A DNA stretch of 64,000 nt, from NCBI GenBank assembly GCA_963728935.1, contig CAVSMC010000001.1, forward strand, positions 3,410,001 through 3,474,000, given 5' to 3'. The notes under the pieces are model-generated. The model was given only the letters and a program-made list of their open reading frames with translations, was not told the DNA's origin and made no database searches. This document shows positions 42,032-50,517 of this stretch, piece after piece (the stretch's first letter is position 1; every line of letters begins with the position of its first letter). The translations under genes and the position numbers were made by a program. This DNA is from CAVSMC01 sp963728935. GTDB taxonomy: Bacteria > Pseudomonadota > Gammaproteobacteria > Burkholderiales > Casimicrobiaceae.

Positions 42032-43240
42032 ATGCGTCGCGATTCGAGGAGCCGCAAGCTCACAAATAAGTACGTCGCCGGCTTGGAGCCGCGGCCGGAA
42101 CCCTACGAGATCGCCGACACGGGCGTTCCGGGCTTGCTAATCCGCGTCCAGCCGTCCGGAGTCAAGTCATGGCCAGTGCAGTACGGCCGCGGGAAGCGCA
42201 CCACGATCAAGGAGCACTTCCCTGTTGCGACGGTGGAAGCCGCGCGCACGCAGGCGCTCGAGATCCTTCGCGACGCGGCGAAGGACGGCACGCCCGAGGC
42301 TGCGAAGCGTAGAGCCAAGAGCAGGACGCTGCGTCAGTTCCTTGATGACGATCTCGAGCCTTGGGCGATTACGCACCGAAAGTGGGGCGCGGGCGCGGTC
42401 AAGCGGATCAAGGCCGCATTCGCCGATCGACTCGACAAGCCGCTCGCGGACATCAACGGTTGGGTTATCGAGAAGTGGCGGTCGCAGAGACTCAAGGCGG
42501 GGATCGCCGAGGGGACCGTCAACCGCGAGCTCGCGGGGCTCAAGTCGGCGCTGGCGAAGGCCGTCCAATGGGGCGTCCTATCCACGCACCCGCTTGCCGC
42601 TGTCAAGTTGCGCCAGGTGGACAACGCGCGCGTTCGCTATCTCGCTCCAGAAGAGGAGAAACGACTGCGGACTGCGCTGGTGGAGCGCGATCGCGCCGGT
42701 ATCGCCGCGCGCAACCGCGGCAATGCGCACCGGGCAAGCCGCGGCTATGAACAACTCCCCAAGCTGCCGGCCGGCGGTTACTGCGATCACCTGACCCCGC
42801 TGGTGCTGCTCGCGCTCAACACCGGCTTGCGCCGCGGAGAACTCACCGCTCTCGAGTGGGCCGACATCAACCTGCCGGCGAAGCGGCTGCACGTCCGCGC
42901 GGCGGCGGCGAAGTCCGGACGGGCGCGTTACGTTCCACTGAACGAGGAGGCAGTCGGCATCCTGAAGCGCTGGCAGCGGCAGAGCGGCGCCGTTGGTCGC
43001 GTGTTCAACGTGCTCGACGTGAAAACCGCATGGCTCGCATTGATGGCCGCGGCCAAGATCAAGGGATTCCGTCTGCACGATGCCAGGCACGATTTCGCAA
43101 GCAAGCTCGTGATGCGCGGGGTCGATCTCAATACCGTGAGGGAATTACTCGGTCACGCAGACCTGAAGATGACGTTGCGCTACGCCCACCTCGCGCAGGA
43201 GCACAAGGCGGCCGCGGTGGAACTGCTGGTGCGGCGATGA
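42032..43240 (+). CDS. int: Tyrosine-recombinase integrase of the island
   Basis: This is a 402-residue P4/phage-type integrase. An N-terminal arm-binding DUF4102-like region (LTNKYVAGLEPRPEPYEIADTGVPGLLIRV) is followed by a SAM-like core-binding domain and the catalytic domain. The catalytic residues are visible: Arg in TGLRRGELTAL, HDARH, LLGHADLKMT and the nucleophile Tyr in TLRYAHL. ATG 42032 is preferred; an upstream TTG at 41963 would run through the short repeats. It lies next to the left attachment copy and overlaps the next gene by four bases. Confidence 0.95.
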   Translation: MRRDSRSRKLTNKYVAGLEPRPEPYEIADTGVPGLLIRVQPSGVKSWPVQYGRGKRTTIKEHFPVATVEAARTQALEILRDAAKDGTPEAAKRRAKSRTLRQFLDDDLEPWAITHRKWGAGAVKRIKAAFADRLDKPLADINGWVIEKWRSQRLKAGIAEGTVNRELAGLKSALAKAVQWGVLSTHPLAAVKLRQVDNARVRYLAPEEEKRLRTALVERDRAGIAARNRGNAHRASRGYEQLPKLPAGGYCDHLTPLVLLALNTGLRRGELTALEWADINLPAKRLHVRAAAAKSGRARYVPLNEEAVGILKRWQRQSGAVGRVFNVLDVKTAWLALMAAAKIKGFRLHDARHDFASKLVMRGVDLNTVRELLGHADLKMTLRYAHLAQEHKAAAVELLVRR

Positions 43241-43761
43241 TTAAGGGACTGTCACCGGAAGTTGAGGCAGCGCATCTTGAGGAGCTGCGCGAGCAGTTTG
43301 AAAAGGGTCGCGGGTCCGCACTCATTTCGGCAATGCGCTGGTGCGCTAATCAGCAACTCGTGATGCCTGAATGGGTAGTAAAGGCTTTTTCCCGCGCAAC
43401 AAACGACTGGTACAACTACCGCGCGAAGACCCTGGACGAAGCCTTCGGCGTGCAATTGCCGAAGGGTACGCACATAGCAGCGCTACGAAAGAAGCGAGAC
43501 CTTAAGCACAGAGTCCATGCGGAAATCATGGCACTTCGCACGAAGGGGCGGCCGATCAACAAGACACTCTTCCGCGAAGTGGGCTCGCACTACGGCATCG
43601 GCGCCACACTTTGCGAGGAGTATTACCGATCGGCAGCGGCGGCATCAGCGCTTCCCAAATCGGCACGCATGCTGCTCGAGCCGTTCCTAGCACCCGAAAC
43701 GCGCAGAGAGTACGCGACCCGCAAAATCACGAAATTTCGCGAGTCACGTTCCAAGAAGTAA
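43237..43761 (+). CDS. Hypothetical protein coupled to the integrase
   Basis: This is a 174-residue protein with no family I can name. It is mainly helical and rich in Arg/Lys at the C terminus (YATRKITKFRESRSKK). The ATG overlaps the integrase stop in ATGA, so it is translated with it. Its position suggests a DNA-binding accessory factor for integration or regulation. That is only an inference. Confidence 0.7.
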   Translation: MIKGLSPEVEAAHLEELREQFEKGRGSALISAMRWCANQQLVMPEWVVKAFSRATNDWYNYRAKTLDEAFGVQLPKGTHIAALRKKRDLKHRVHAEIMALRTKGRPINKTLFREVGSHYGIGATLCEEYYRSAAAASALPKSARMLLEPFLAPETRREYATRKITKFRESRSKK

Positions 43762-43818
43762 GAGCGCTGCGTAGTCTGGTTCTCGTGTCGCGTTGCTTCG
43801 CGACGATTCGAGGACCAC

Positions 43819-44040
43819 ATGGAAAAGATCAAGATTTCGCTAGACGAGACAGTCGAGGCTAGCGGCGAGTCGCGTCCCGTCGTCTACGACGCGATCAAGG
43901 CCGGTCACTTGAAGACTTTCCTCGTCGGGCGGCGCCGCTTCTCCCGGCCGGAGTACGTGCGCGACTGGATCGACTTCCTCGAGCGCGAATCGGCGGCAGG
44001 CCGCCCCGTTTCGTATCGCTCGCGGGCCAAGGCCGCATGA
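43819..44040 (+). CDS. AlpA/MerR-like excisionase or regulator
   Basis: This is a 73-residue small helix-turn-helix protein of the AlpA/excisionase type. It has KISLDETVEASGESRPVVYDAIKAGHLKTFLVGRRRFSRPEYVRDWIDFL-like organisation: a recognition helix, then the wing with GRRRF, then a short final helix. Such proteins activate island excision in PICIs and P4-like elements. A stem-loop GTCGCG-TTGCTT-CGCGAC (43787-43804) lies just upstream and could be its operator. It overlaps the next gene by four bases. Confidence 0.78.
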   Translation: MEKIKISLDETVEASGESRPVVYDAIKAGHLKTFLVGRRRFSRPEYVRDWIDFLERESAAGRPVSYRSRAKAA

Positions 44041-44258
44041 GCCCGCCACCGAAACGACGAGAGCCGCGGACGGGCGGCTCTACGGCGCAAAGCAGGGACA
44101 ACGGCAATCCGAATCCTGCTATCGGCCGTCCAGAGTTTCAAGGAAAGTCCGCACCCCAGCGCGATCCGTCCCAGCGTGCGCCGACCTGGGCACCGCCCGC
44201 TGGATGGGCTGCAGCCAACCTCCTGGACGCCTGTCTGCGGCTGCGGAGGCGGCGATGA
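44037..44258 (+). CDS. Small Pro/Arg-rich hypothetical protein
   Basis: This is a 73-residue, probably disordered polypeptide rich in Pro, Arg, Gly and Ser. I recognise no domain. It is accepted as a gene mainly because both ends are coupled: its ATG overlaps the AlpA-like stop and its stop overlaps the zinc-ribbon ATG, each by ATGA. Codon use is less characteristic than in its neighbours, so it could instead be a translated spacer. Confidence 0.5.
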   Translation: MSPPPKRREPRTGGSTAQSRDNGNPNPAIGRPEFQGKSAPQRDPSQRAPTWAPPAGWAAANLLDACLRLRRRR

Positions 44259-44494
44259 TGGCCGATCGCTGCGTCGCCTGCAACGACCCGACGCCTAGCG
44301 GCTGGATGTTTTGCCGAACGTGTCATGCATGGAATGACTTGGCCGTCGCGATTGAGCACCCCGAGATCGGCATGGATTCGTTTCGCATGCGCCGCTGGCA
44401 GCGATACGTCGCGCGCAGTCAACCGCGGGAATCCGTGCGCAGCCTGCTCGCTAAACTGATGCGACGGGTTGAGGAGCTCGAGCATGTCGCCTGA
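44255..44494 (+). CDS. Small zinc-ribbon-like protein
   Basis: This is a 79-residue protein with CVACNDPTPSGWMFCRTC, two CxxC knuckles 11 residues apart, followed by a basic helical region (RMRRWQRYVARSQPRESV). It is probably a zinc-binding nucleic-acid or protein adaptor. ATG 44255 overlaps the preceding stop. The following replication gene starts 11 bases inside its end, with GAGGAGCT as its ribosome site. Confidence 0.68.
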   Translation: MMADRCVACNDPTPSGWMFCRTCHAWNDLAVAIEHPEIGMDSFRMRRWQRYVARSQPRESVRSLLAKLMRRVEELEHVA

Positions 44495-45878
44495 CCGCAT
44501 GGTGCCCGACGAGCGGTCGTACTTGTTAGGAAAGCGCGAGCGGCCGGCCACTCCCGCGGAGAACAAAGACTATGCGCGCGCACGGCGAGCCAATGGTGCC
44601 GATATCGCGCGCGATCACGATGATGATCGTCACCGTGAAGATGACGACGAACCGATCGCCGGAGAAGCATGGCCAGACCCGATCGCCGAAGCATCGTTCC
44701 ACGGCATCGCGGGGCGCATCGTTCGCATGATCGAGCCGCATACCGAAGCGGACCCGGCGGCGCTGCTCGTGCAATTCATCGTTGCGGCCGGAGCCTATAT
44801 CGGTCGCGGGCCGCACGTTGTCGCGGATGGTGCGGCTCACCATGCGAACCTGTTCGCGCTCGTCGTGGGAGACTCATCCAAGGCGCGCAAGGGTACGGCC
44901 TGGCGGCGAATCGAGGCGATCATTTCCCGCTGCCATGCGCCCGTACCCGTGCTTGACGGCCTGTCGAGCGGCGAAGGCATCAAATACGCCGTTCGTGACC
45001 CGGTATCGAAGTCCGACAAGGACGGCAAGATCGAACTCGTTGACGACGGTGCGAACGATAAGCGCGCTCTCGTCGTGGAATCTGAGTTTGCAAGCGTTCT
45101 CGCCGCGATGGAACGCAATGGCAACACGCTGTCGCCGGCACTGCGCGGGCTTTGGGATAGCGGAAGCTGCCGAACGCTGACGAAGCACGATCCGATCACC
45201 GTTACCGATGCGCACGTCGCGATCATCGGCCACATCACGACGGACGAACTGCGCCGAAAGCTTACGACAACGGAGATGGCGAACGGACTGGCGAACAGGA
45301 TTCTATTCGTCTGCGCGCGCCGCTCGAAGCTGTTGCCGCTCGGAGGCGGCGCGATGGATTCGGCGGAGCTGATGCGCATCGTTGATTTCATCGAGGCGGC
45401 TGCGTCGATCGCCCGCACGCGCGACGTCGTGCCGCTGGACGATGGCGCCAGAACGATGTGGTGCGCTGAATACGAGGATCTGTCCGCAGCCCGCTTCGGC
45501 CTGCTCGGCGCGATCACCGCGAGGGCGGAGGCGCAAGTCATCAGGCTCGCGCTCGTCTACGCGCTGCTCGACCGAAGCGCAACCATCGGCGTCGATCATC
45601 TTCGGGCTGCCTCGGCACTGTGGAGCTACAGCGACGCGTCCGCGAAGTTCATCTTCGGCACCGCGACCGGCGACGCCGCGGCGGACACGATCCTGCGCTC
45701 GCTGCGATCGGCGGGCGCGAGCGGCATGACCCGGAACGAAATTCGCGACATCTTTGCTCGCAACCTGTCGTCGGCGCAGGTATCGCAGGCGCTCGACCTC
45801 CTGCGCAGAGCGAGCCTCGCACGGTGCGACAGGCGCGAAACCGGCGGCCGTCCGGCTGAGGTCTGGCGTGCAATCTAG
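44484..45878 (+). CDS. DUF3987-family replication protein (primase/helicase-like)
   Basis: This is a 464-residue DUF3987 protein, a family found in phages and satellites next to or fused with primases. An acidic linker (RDHDDDRHREDDDE) is followed by the family core: AALLVQFIVAAGAYIGRGPHV, a P-loop-like VVGDSSKARKGT, ESEFASVLAAMERNGNTLSPALRGLWD and ITTDELRRKL. The C terminus has a winged-helix-like region (GASGMTRNEIRDIFARNLSSAQVSQALDLL). It probably acts at the iteron-like repeats directly downstream to replicate the excised island. Confidence 0.8.
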   Translation: MSPDRMVPDERSYLLGKRERPATPAENKDYARARRANGADIARDHDDDRHREDDDEPIAGEAWPDPIAEASFHGIAGRIVRMIEPHTEADPAALLVQFIVAAGAYIGRGPHVVADGAAHHANLFALVVGDSSKARKGTAWRRIEAIISRCHAPVPVLDGLSSGEGIKYAVRDPVSKSDKDGKIELVDDGANDKRALVVESEFASVLAAMERNGNTLSPALRGLWDSGSCRTLTKHDPITVTDAHVAIIGHITTDELRRKLTTTEMANGLANRILFVCARRSKLLPLGGGAMDSAELMRIVDFIEAAASIARTRDVVPLDDGARTMWCAEYEDLSAARFGLLGAITARAEAQVIRLALVYALLDRSATIGVDHLRAASALWSYSDASAKFIFGTATGDAAADTILRSLRSAGASGMTRNEIRDIFARNLSSAQVSQALDLLRRASLARCDRRETGGRPAEVWRAI

Positions 45879-45892
45879 GAGGCGTACGCGCT

Positions 45893-45963
45893 ACGCGTTA
45901 AACGCATTAAACGCGGTAAGCCCCCCTTATGGCGTTTTCCGCGTTAATCGCGTACCGCGTAAC
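45893..45963. repeat. Iteron-like 9-bp repeats after the replication gene (candidate origin)
   Basis: Three 9-mers stand in perfect tandem: ACGCGTTAA (45893), ACGCATTAA (45902) and ACGCGGTAA (45911). Further related copies follow at 45939 (CCGCGTTAA) and 45955 (CCGCGTAAC). The block lies in the only larger non-coding gap of the left half of the island, immediately after its replication gene. Confidence 0.6.
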
Positions 45964-46001
45964 ACCCCGCGTCGGCCGGATGCCCCGGCACAACCGAATG
46001 G

Positions 46002-46388
46002 ATGCGAACTGTGACCGACCGTGACCGCCTGCTCGCGCACCTGAAAACCTACTTGCTCGACATGGAGGTCGCGATGCGCCTCCTCGGGCGAGGGTGGACT
46101 AAAGAAGGCGGATACAACGTCGCGCCCGACACCCGAACGCTCGTTATGGAAATGATGCTCAGTCTGCGCGATCGCCTGAAGGCGGAATTCGACCGGGCCC
46201 CGACCTGCGGGCTGGACGAAGCCATCGCCCTGCCCGCCGTGCGCGGCGCTTGTGCCTACTTCGTCTTCGAGCCCGACGAGCCCGCAGACCGCCTGCTCAG
46301 CGCGCTCTACTCGGCGCGCATCGATATCTCCCACGCCATGAGTGAATTGGAGCGGACAACACGGACCGACTGGCCGGGGTGGACGTGA
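46002..46388 (+). CDS. Hypothetical island protein
   Basis: This is a 128-residue soluble, mostly helical protein (LLAHLKTYLLDMEVAMRLLGRGW... LSALYSARIDISHAMSELE). I cannot assign a family. A GTG nine bases downstream is an alternative start. Its stop shares one base with the HNH gene start (TGATG), so it belongs to the late operon. Confidence 0.65.
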   Translation: MRTVTDRDRLLAHLKTYLLDMEVAMRLLGRGWTKEGGYNVAPDTRTLVMEMMLSLRDRLKAEFDRAPTCGLDEAIALPAVRGACAYFVFEPDEPADRLLSALYSARIDISHAMSELERTTRTDWPGWT

Positions 46389-46729
46389 TGCCCCCACGCG
46401 CCGCCCGTCCCTGCACTCACCCCGGCTGTCGAACGTTATCCAGCGACGGCAGCGGGCGCTGCCCCGCCCACCCGCGCAAGCCGTGGGCGAAGTCGTACAA
46501 GCGCATGAGCGGTCGGAAGCTGCAACGGGCTCGAGCCGAGCTCTTCGCCCGGCACCCGTTCTGCCAGATCTGCCACCGCGCCGTCGCCACGATCCGCGAC
46601 CACATCGTTGCGCTCGCTGCCGGCGGCGCCGACGTCGAAGAGAACACGCAGGCGTTGTGCCGTCGCTGCAACGAGGAGAAGCGCCAGAAGGAAGCCATCG
46701 CCGGCCGAAGCCTCGGGGGGGTGGCTTAA
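46388..46729 (+). CDS. HNH endonuclease
   Basis: This is a 113-residue HNH nuclease. Structural zinc cysteine pairs are visible (CTHPGC, CQICHR, CRRC). The catalytic core is ATIRDHIVALAAGGADVEENTQALCRRCNEEKRQKE-like, with the expected His, Asn and Cys residues. HNH nucleases of this size sit next to terminases in HK97-type phages and are needed for terminase cleavage, which fits the next two genes. Confidence 0.88.
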   Translation: MPPRAARPCTHPGCRTLSSDGSGRCPAHPRKPWAKSYKRMSGRKLQRARAELFARHPFCQICHRAVATIRDHIVALAAGGADVEENTQALCRRCNEEKRQKEAIAGRSLGGVA

Positions 46730-46731
46730 AC

Positions 46732-46809
46732 ATGGCGATCATCGATCCCCGGAATCCGGCGCTCGCCAAGATTTTCGTCCGCGGTACTAAGAGGTGTTTG
46801 CATGCCTAG
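46732..46809 (+). CDS. Possible 25-residue peptide before the small terminase
   Basis: This is an ATG-initiated reading frame of 25 codons starting three bases after the HNH stop and overlapping the small-terminase start. The GGGGGGGTGG upstream could serve as a ribosome site. There is no recognisable motif. It may only couple translation of the HNH and terminase genes. Confidence 0.25.
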   Translation: MAIIDPRNPALAKIFVRGTKRCLHA

Positions 46810-47122
46810 ACCCAGAAAGCACGCTGTAGCACCGCCAGGTGTTCCTGTAGGCATCGGGGCGCCACCTAAGCATCTTGGGGCACTGGCCGCCTTGTGGACC
46901 GAACTGGCGGCCGAATTACCTCCCGGCGTGGCATGTGTTTCCGATCGGCGCGGGTTCGAGATGCTGGTGCGGCTCACGGCCCAAATGCAGGCGGGCGAGC
47001 TGAGGACGGAGGGAGCGGCGCAGTTGCGGATGCTGCTGGCCGCGTTCGGCATGCTGCCAGGCTCGCGCGTGGCGGCGCACATCAAATCGCCGGAGAAGGA
47101 CCCGTATGCAGACATTCTCTGA
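46802..47122 (+). CDS. Terminase small subunit, P27-like
   Basis: This is a 106-residue small terminase. It opens with a basic proline-rich stretch, then PPKHLGALAALWTELAAELPPGVACVSDRRGFEMLVRLTAQMQAG-like helices and a C-terminal LLAAFGMLPGSRVAAHI region, the pattern of P27-family subunits that recognise pac or cos DNA. AAGAGG lies seven bases before ATG 46802. It overlaps the large-subunit gene by 17 bp. Confidence 0.8.
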   Translation: MPRPRKHAVAPPGVPVGIGAPPKHLGALAALWTELAAELPPGVACVSDRRGFEMLVRLTAQMQAGELRTEGAAQLRMLLAAFGMLPGSRVAAHIKSPEKDPYADIL

Positions 47123-48863
47123 TATCGCGGCGGGCTACGCCGAGGACGTGCTTGCTGATCGTGTTGTCGTCGGCGCGTGGGTTCGCAAGGCCGTGCGGCG
47201 CCACATGGACGATCTCGCGCGCACGCACTTCAAGGATCCGCCATACGCGGCGGCCTGGCCGTACCGGTACGACGAGGCGGCAGGCGCGCGCGTCTGCGGC
47301 TTTGTCCAGACGTTGCCGCACGTTAAGGGCGAATGGGCGCGTCGTGGCGAGCGGATGCTGCTTGCCGGGTGGCAGGTATTTCTGTTGATGACGCTGTTCG
47401 GCTGGGTGCGAAAGTCGGACGGCCGGCGGCGCTTTCGCGAGTGCTATCTCGAGGTCGCGCGCAAAAACGGGAAATCGCAGATTTCCGCAGCCGTAGGGCT
47501 CTACATGTTGCTCGCCGATCGTGAGTACGGCGCCGAGGTGTTTGCAGGTGCTTCGACCGAGCACCAAGCGTGGGAGGTGTTCGGCTGCGCGCGCCGGATG
47601 CTGGAGGCGACGCCGAAGTTGCGCGAGCGCACGGGCGCGCAAGTGCTGGCGCGCGTAATCACTGGCGGGGATGCCGGCGGGAAGTTCGAGCCGCTGTCGA
47701 GCAAGCCCGGCGACGGATCGACGCCCTCGTGCGCGCTGATTGACGAATTTCACGAGCACGATACGCCGGAGCTGATCGACGCATTGCAAACCGGCATGGG
47801 TTCGCGCGAGCAGCCGTTGACGTTTATTACGACGACCGCCGGCAGCAACATCGCGTGTCCATGTTTCGACAAGCGCGACCAGGTGCAGAAGATGCTGGAC
47901 GGCGTCGTCGCGAATGAGGAATTGCTTGGGCTGATCTACGCCGTCGACGACGCTGATGACTGGACGGACCCGCGGATACTGCCGAAGGCGAATCCGAATA
48001 TCGACGTATCGGTGAGCGCGGAGGCACTGGAGACTGAGCAGCGCAATGCGGTCGCCACCGTTACGGGGCAGCACCGATTCCAGACGAAGAAATTATGTCG
48101 CTGGGTGAGCGTGCGAAGCGCCTGGATGGACATGGGGTTGTGGAACGCCGCGGCGATCACGAAGGAGTCGGGCATCACCGAGCGCTCGCTGATCGATGCG
48201 GGCGCGAAATGTATTTTCTCCGGCGACTTCGCGACCAAAGTCGACTTCTGTGTCGTCGTGCGCCTGTATCAGCACGTGATCGGCGGGAAGTCGAGCTACG
48301 TGATGTTCGCGCGCTATTGGTTGCCGGAAGCAACGGTCGAAGCGCCCGGTCCGAATGAGGCGATGTATCGCAAGTGGGTCGCTGACGGCTGGCTCACTCA
48401 GACTGATGGAGCGACGATCGATTTCGAGGCGGTTACGGAAACTATTCTCGCCGATCACAAGCGCATCAACCCGAGCGAGTTCGTTTACGACCCGCATACG
48501 GCGACACGGCTCGCGCAGGATCTGATGGCCGAGGGGGTGGCGTGCGTCGAATTCGTGCAGAACCCGGCGGCGTTCGGTGTTCCGATGGATGAAGTCATCG
48601 CCGCGCTGAAGGACAAGCGCTTCTTTCACGACGGCGATCCGATCACGACGTGGTGCGTGAGTAACACGGTTGCGCGGCCGGTGAAGAAAGGGTTGTTCGC
48701 GCCGATGAAGTCGAAGCCGCATCTGAAGATCGACGGCTCGGTCGCGCTGGCGATGGCGATGGCGCGCGCGACGACTACCGATCTGCAGGAGCCCGAGCCC
48801 GAATTTCAATCGTTCTTCTTCGATCTCGGCGCGCCCGAACCCGGCGGCTGGAAGCGCTGGTGA
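47106..48863 (+). CDS. Terminase large subunit
   Basis: This is a 585-residue HK97-type large terminase. The ATPase has a Walker A variant in LEVARKNGKSQISAAVGLYML and Walker B in SCALIDEFHEHDTPEL. A coupling motif TTTAGSN follows. The C-terminal nuclease domain has acidic residues in IFSGDFATKVDF and EFVYDPHTAT. Full length and intact. It packages DNA into a procapsid through a portal, yet no portal gene is present in the island. Confidence 0.95.
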   Translation: MQTFSDIAAGYAEDVLADRVVVGAWVRKAVRRHMDDLARTHFKDPPYAAAWPYRYDEAAGARVCGFVQTLPHVKGEWARRGERMLLAGWQVFLLMTLFGWVRKSDGRRRFRECYLEVARKNGKSQISAAVGLYMLLADREYGAEVFAGASTEHQAWEVFGCARRMLEATPKLRERTGAQVLARVITGGDAGGKFEPLSSKPGDGSTPSCALIDEFHEHDTPELIDALQTGMGSREQPLTFITTTAGSNIACPCFDKRDQVQKMLDGVVANEELLGLIYAVDDADDWTDPRILPKANPNIDVSVSAEALETEQRNAVATVTGQHRFQTKKLCRWVSVRSAWMDMGLWNAAAITKESGITERSLIDAGAKCIFSGDFATKVDFCVVVRLYQHVIGGKSSYVMFARYWLPEATVEAPGPNEAMYRKWVADGWLTQTDGATIDFEAVTETILADHKRINPSEFVYDPHTATRLAQDLMAEGVACVEFVQNPAAFGVPMDEVIAALKDKRFFHDGDPITTWCVSNTVARPVKKGLFAPMKSKPHLKIDGSVALAMAMARATTTDLQEPEPEFQSFFFDLGAPEPGGWKRW

Positions 48864-48890
48864 CGACCGACGACACCGCCGCCGAGCTGC

Positions 48891-49346
48891 ATGGGCTCGC
48901 CGATGCCTGACGAAGCGCCGTCGCCGCTGACGTTGCACGACGTTGGCATCGGCAACGAGCGCGTCCTCGCGGCGTTGGCCGATCTGGCCGCAAAGGTCGA
49001 CCGGCTGTGCGAAGACATCGCCGAGATTCGCGCGTTACGCGCCGACCTGGCGCGGCTGGCCGACGACGTCGCCGAGCTCGCCGCGCGCACGCGGCTGTCA
49101 CGCGATGAATTGCGCACGCTCGAGCGGCTGCTGCCGACGATCGCGACCGCCATGCTCGACAAGTCTTTTTCGGCGTCTGACGTGTTCGATTTTCCGGTAA
49201 CGGCTGGCATGGTCGAAGGCCACTCTGCGACGTCGCTCGCCTGGTTGTTCGCGCGCGCCTGCGGGCGGCGCATCGGCCGCTACCGGCTCGAGGCCGCCGG
49301 CCGCGATCGTACGGCGGGCCGCTTGTGGAGCGCGATGATTGCGTGA
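48891..49346 (+). CDS. Coiled-coil hypothetical protein between terminase and capsid genes
   Basis: This is a 151-residue protein (or 147 from ATG 48903). Residues 20-75 show a leucine heptad pattern typical of a coiled coil (VLAALADLAAKVDRL... IRALRADLARLADDVAEL). The C-terminal half is basic. In tailed phages this place holds the portal and protease genes. This protein is too small to be a portal. It could be a scaffold or a size-determination factor, but that is speculation. Confidence 0.68.
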   Translation: MGSPMPDEAPSPLTLHDVGIGNERVLAALADLAAKVDRLCEDIAEIRALRADLARLADDVAELAARTRLSRDELRTLERLLPTIATAMLDKSFSASDVFDFPVTAGMVEGHSATSLAWLFARACGRRIGRYRLEAAGRDRTAGRLWSAMIA

Positions 49347-49422
49347 CGAAGTCATCACCCGGCCGCGCTGCACCCGTGCGCTAATCCCTCGTGTTCACAA
49401 ACGATCACGAGGTAGCACGACC

Positions 49423-50499
49423 ATGGAAAGATTCGATGTTGATCAGGCGCGCGCTGATGAAGACATGCGCGTTAGCGGCGCGATCTGTAAGGCTTTGCTT
49501 CTCGCGCGGGGCAACCTGCACAACGCGATCGGGCTCGCGAAAGGCGCGCTGCGCGATCAGTTCGTCGGCCGCAATGTGGAACGCGTGTTTGAGCAAGCGA
49601 CCGACGCGACGCTGTTGACGAAGGGTGCCATCGGCGCGACCGCCGCCCCTACTGGCGAAGGGCCGACGACTGCCATGATGCAGCGCACGTTCGCCGCAAG
49701 TGTGCTTGCGCAACTACCGCGCGCGCGTCGAGTTCCATTTCGCGCGAGCGGCCGGTCGCTGCTCGTCGGAGGCGCGGCCGATTGGGTCGTGCCGGGCGCT
49801 GCGATCCCGCTCGTGCGCTCCGAATTCGCAAGCCTCGCGCACGCTCCGAAAACGGTCGGCGCGATTGCCGTCTGGACGAATGAAGCGGCCGACGTCTCGA
49901 ACAGCGACAGCGCTTTTGTTGACGAACTCACATCGCTGCTCGTCGTCGCGATCAATGTGAAAATCAGCAGCAGCGACGCACCGACCACGAGCGCGCCGGC
50001 TGGTATCGCAAACGCCGCGACTGCGATTGCGTCGAGTGGGGCGACGGCCGCCGCAATTAGCAAGGATATCGGCGATGCCATTCGGATCATTGACTCTGCG
50101 GGTTACGTTGCCGATGCGGTGCTCCTGTCGCCGGCTGCTGCGGCTTTCGTTCGGCTGATGAAAGTCGCGGACGCGACCGGCGAAACGATCGCGGGGTTGC
50201 GCATCATCACCGGCCCGGGCGTCGTGGGTATCACAGTGCTTGCAAGCGATCGAGTCGCATTTTCGGTTGGCGAGGAGATCGTGCTCGGCGCGTCGAGCGA
50301 AGGCGACGTCGAAATGGCCGATGCGCCCGGCGCAAACTCGACCGTGCCGACTGCCGCGACGGCGAATTACATTTCGCTGTTCGCAACAAACTCCACCGCG
50401 CTTAAAGCCCTCGCGACCGTAAATGCCAGCGTCGTCGCGGCGAGCGATAGCGGCGGCTCATTGGGCGCGGTTGCGATTACCGGCGCGTCGTACGACTAA
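49423..50499 (+). CDS. HK97-fold major capsid protein (probable)
   Basis: This is a 358-residue protein starting at ATG 49423, with GAGGTAG upstream. The N-terminal 80 residues are helical. The core has ALLVGGAADWVVPGAAIPL-like and RSEFASLAHAPKTVGAIAVWTNEAA segments. The C terminus (VVGITVLASDRVAF... ISLFATNSTALKALATVNASVV) matches the end of HK97-like coat proteins, where a loop is followed by 'FxTNSxALKA'. The assignment rests on this C terminus, length and position after the terminase. No maturation protease is encoded beside it. Confidence 0.75.
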   Translation: MERFDVDQARADEDMRVSGAICKALLLARGNLHNAIGLAKGALRDQFVGRNVERVFEQATDATLLTKGAIGATAAPTGEGPTTAMMQRTFAASVLAQLPRARRVPFRASGRSLLVGGAADWVVPGAAIPLVRSEFASLAHAPKTVGAIAVWTNEAADVSNSDSAFVDELTSLLVVAINVKISSSDAPTTSAPAGIANAATAIASSGATAAAISKDIGDAIRIIDSAGYVADAVLLSPAAAAFVRLMKVADATGETIAGLRIITGPGVVGITVLASDRVAFSVGEEIVLGASSEGDVEMADAPGANSTVPTAATANYISLFATNSTALKALATVNASVVAASDSGGSLGAVAITGASYD

Positions 50500-50517
50500 C
50501 GACTGAGGGAGCGACCT

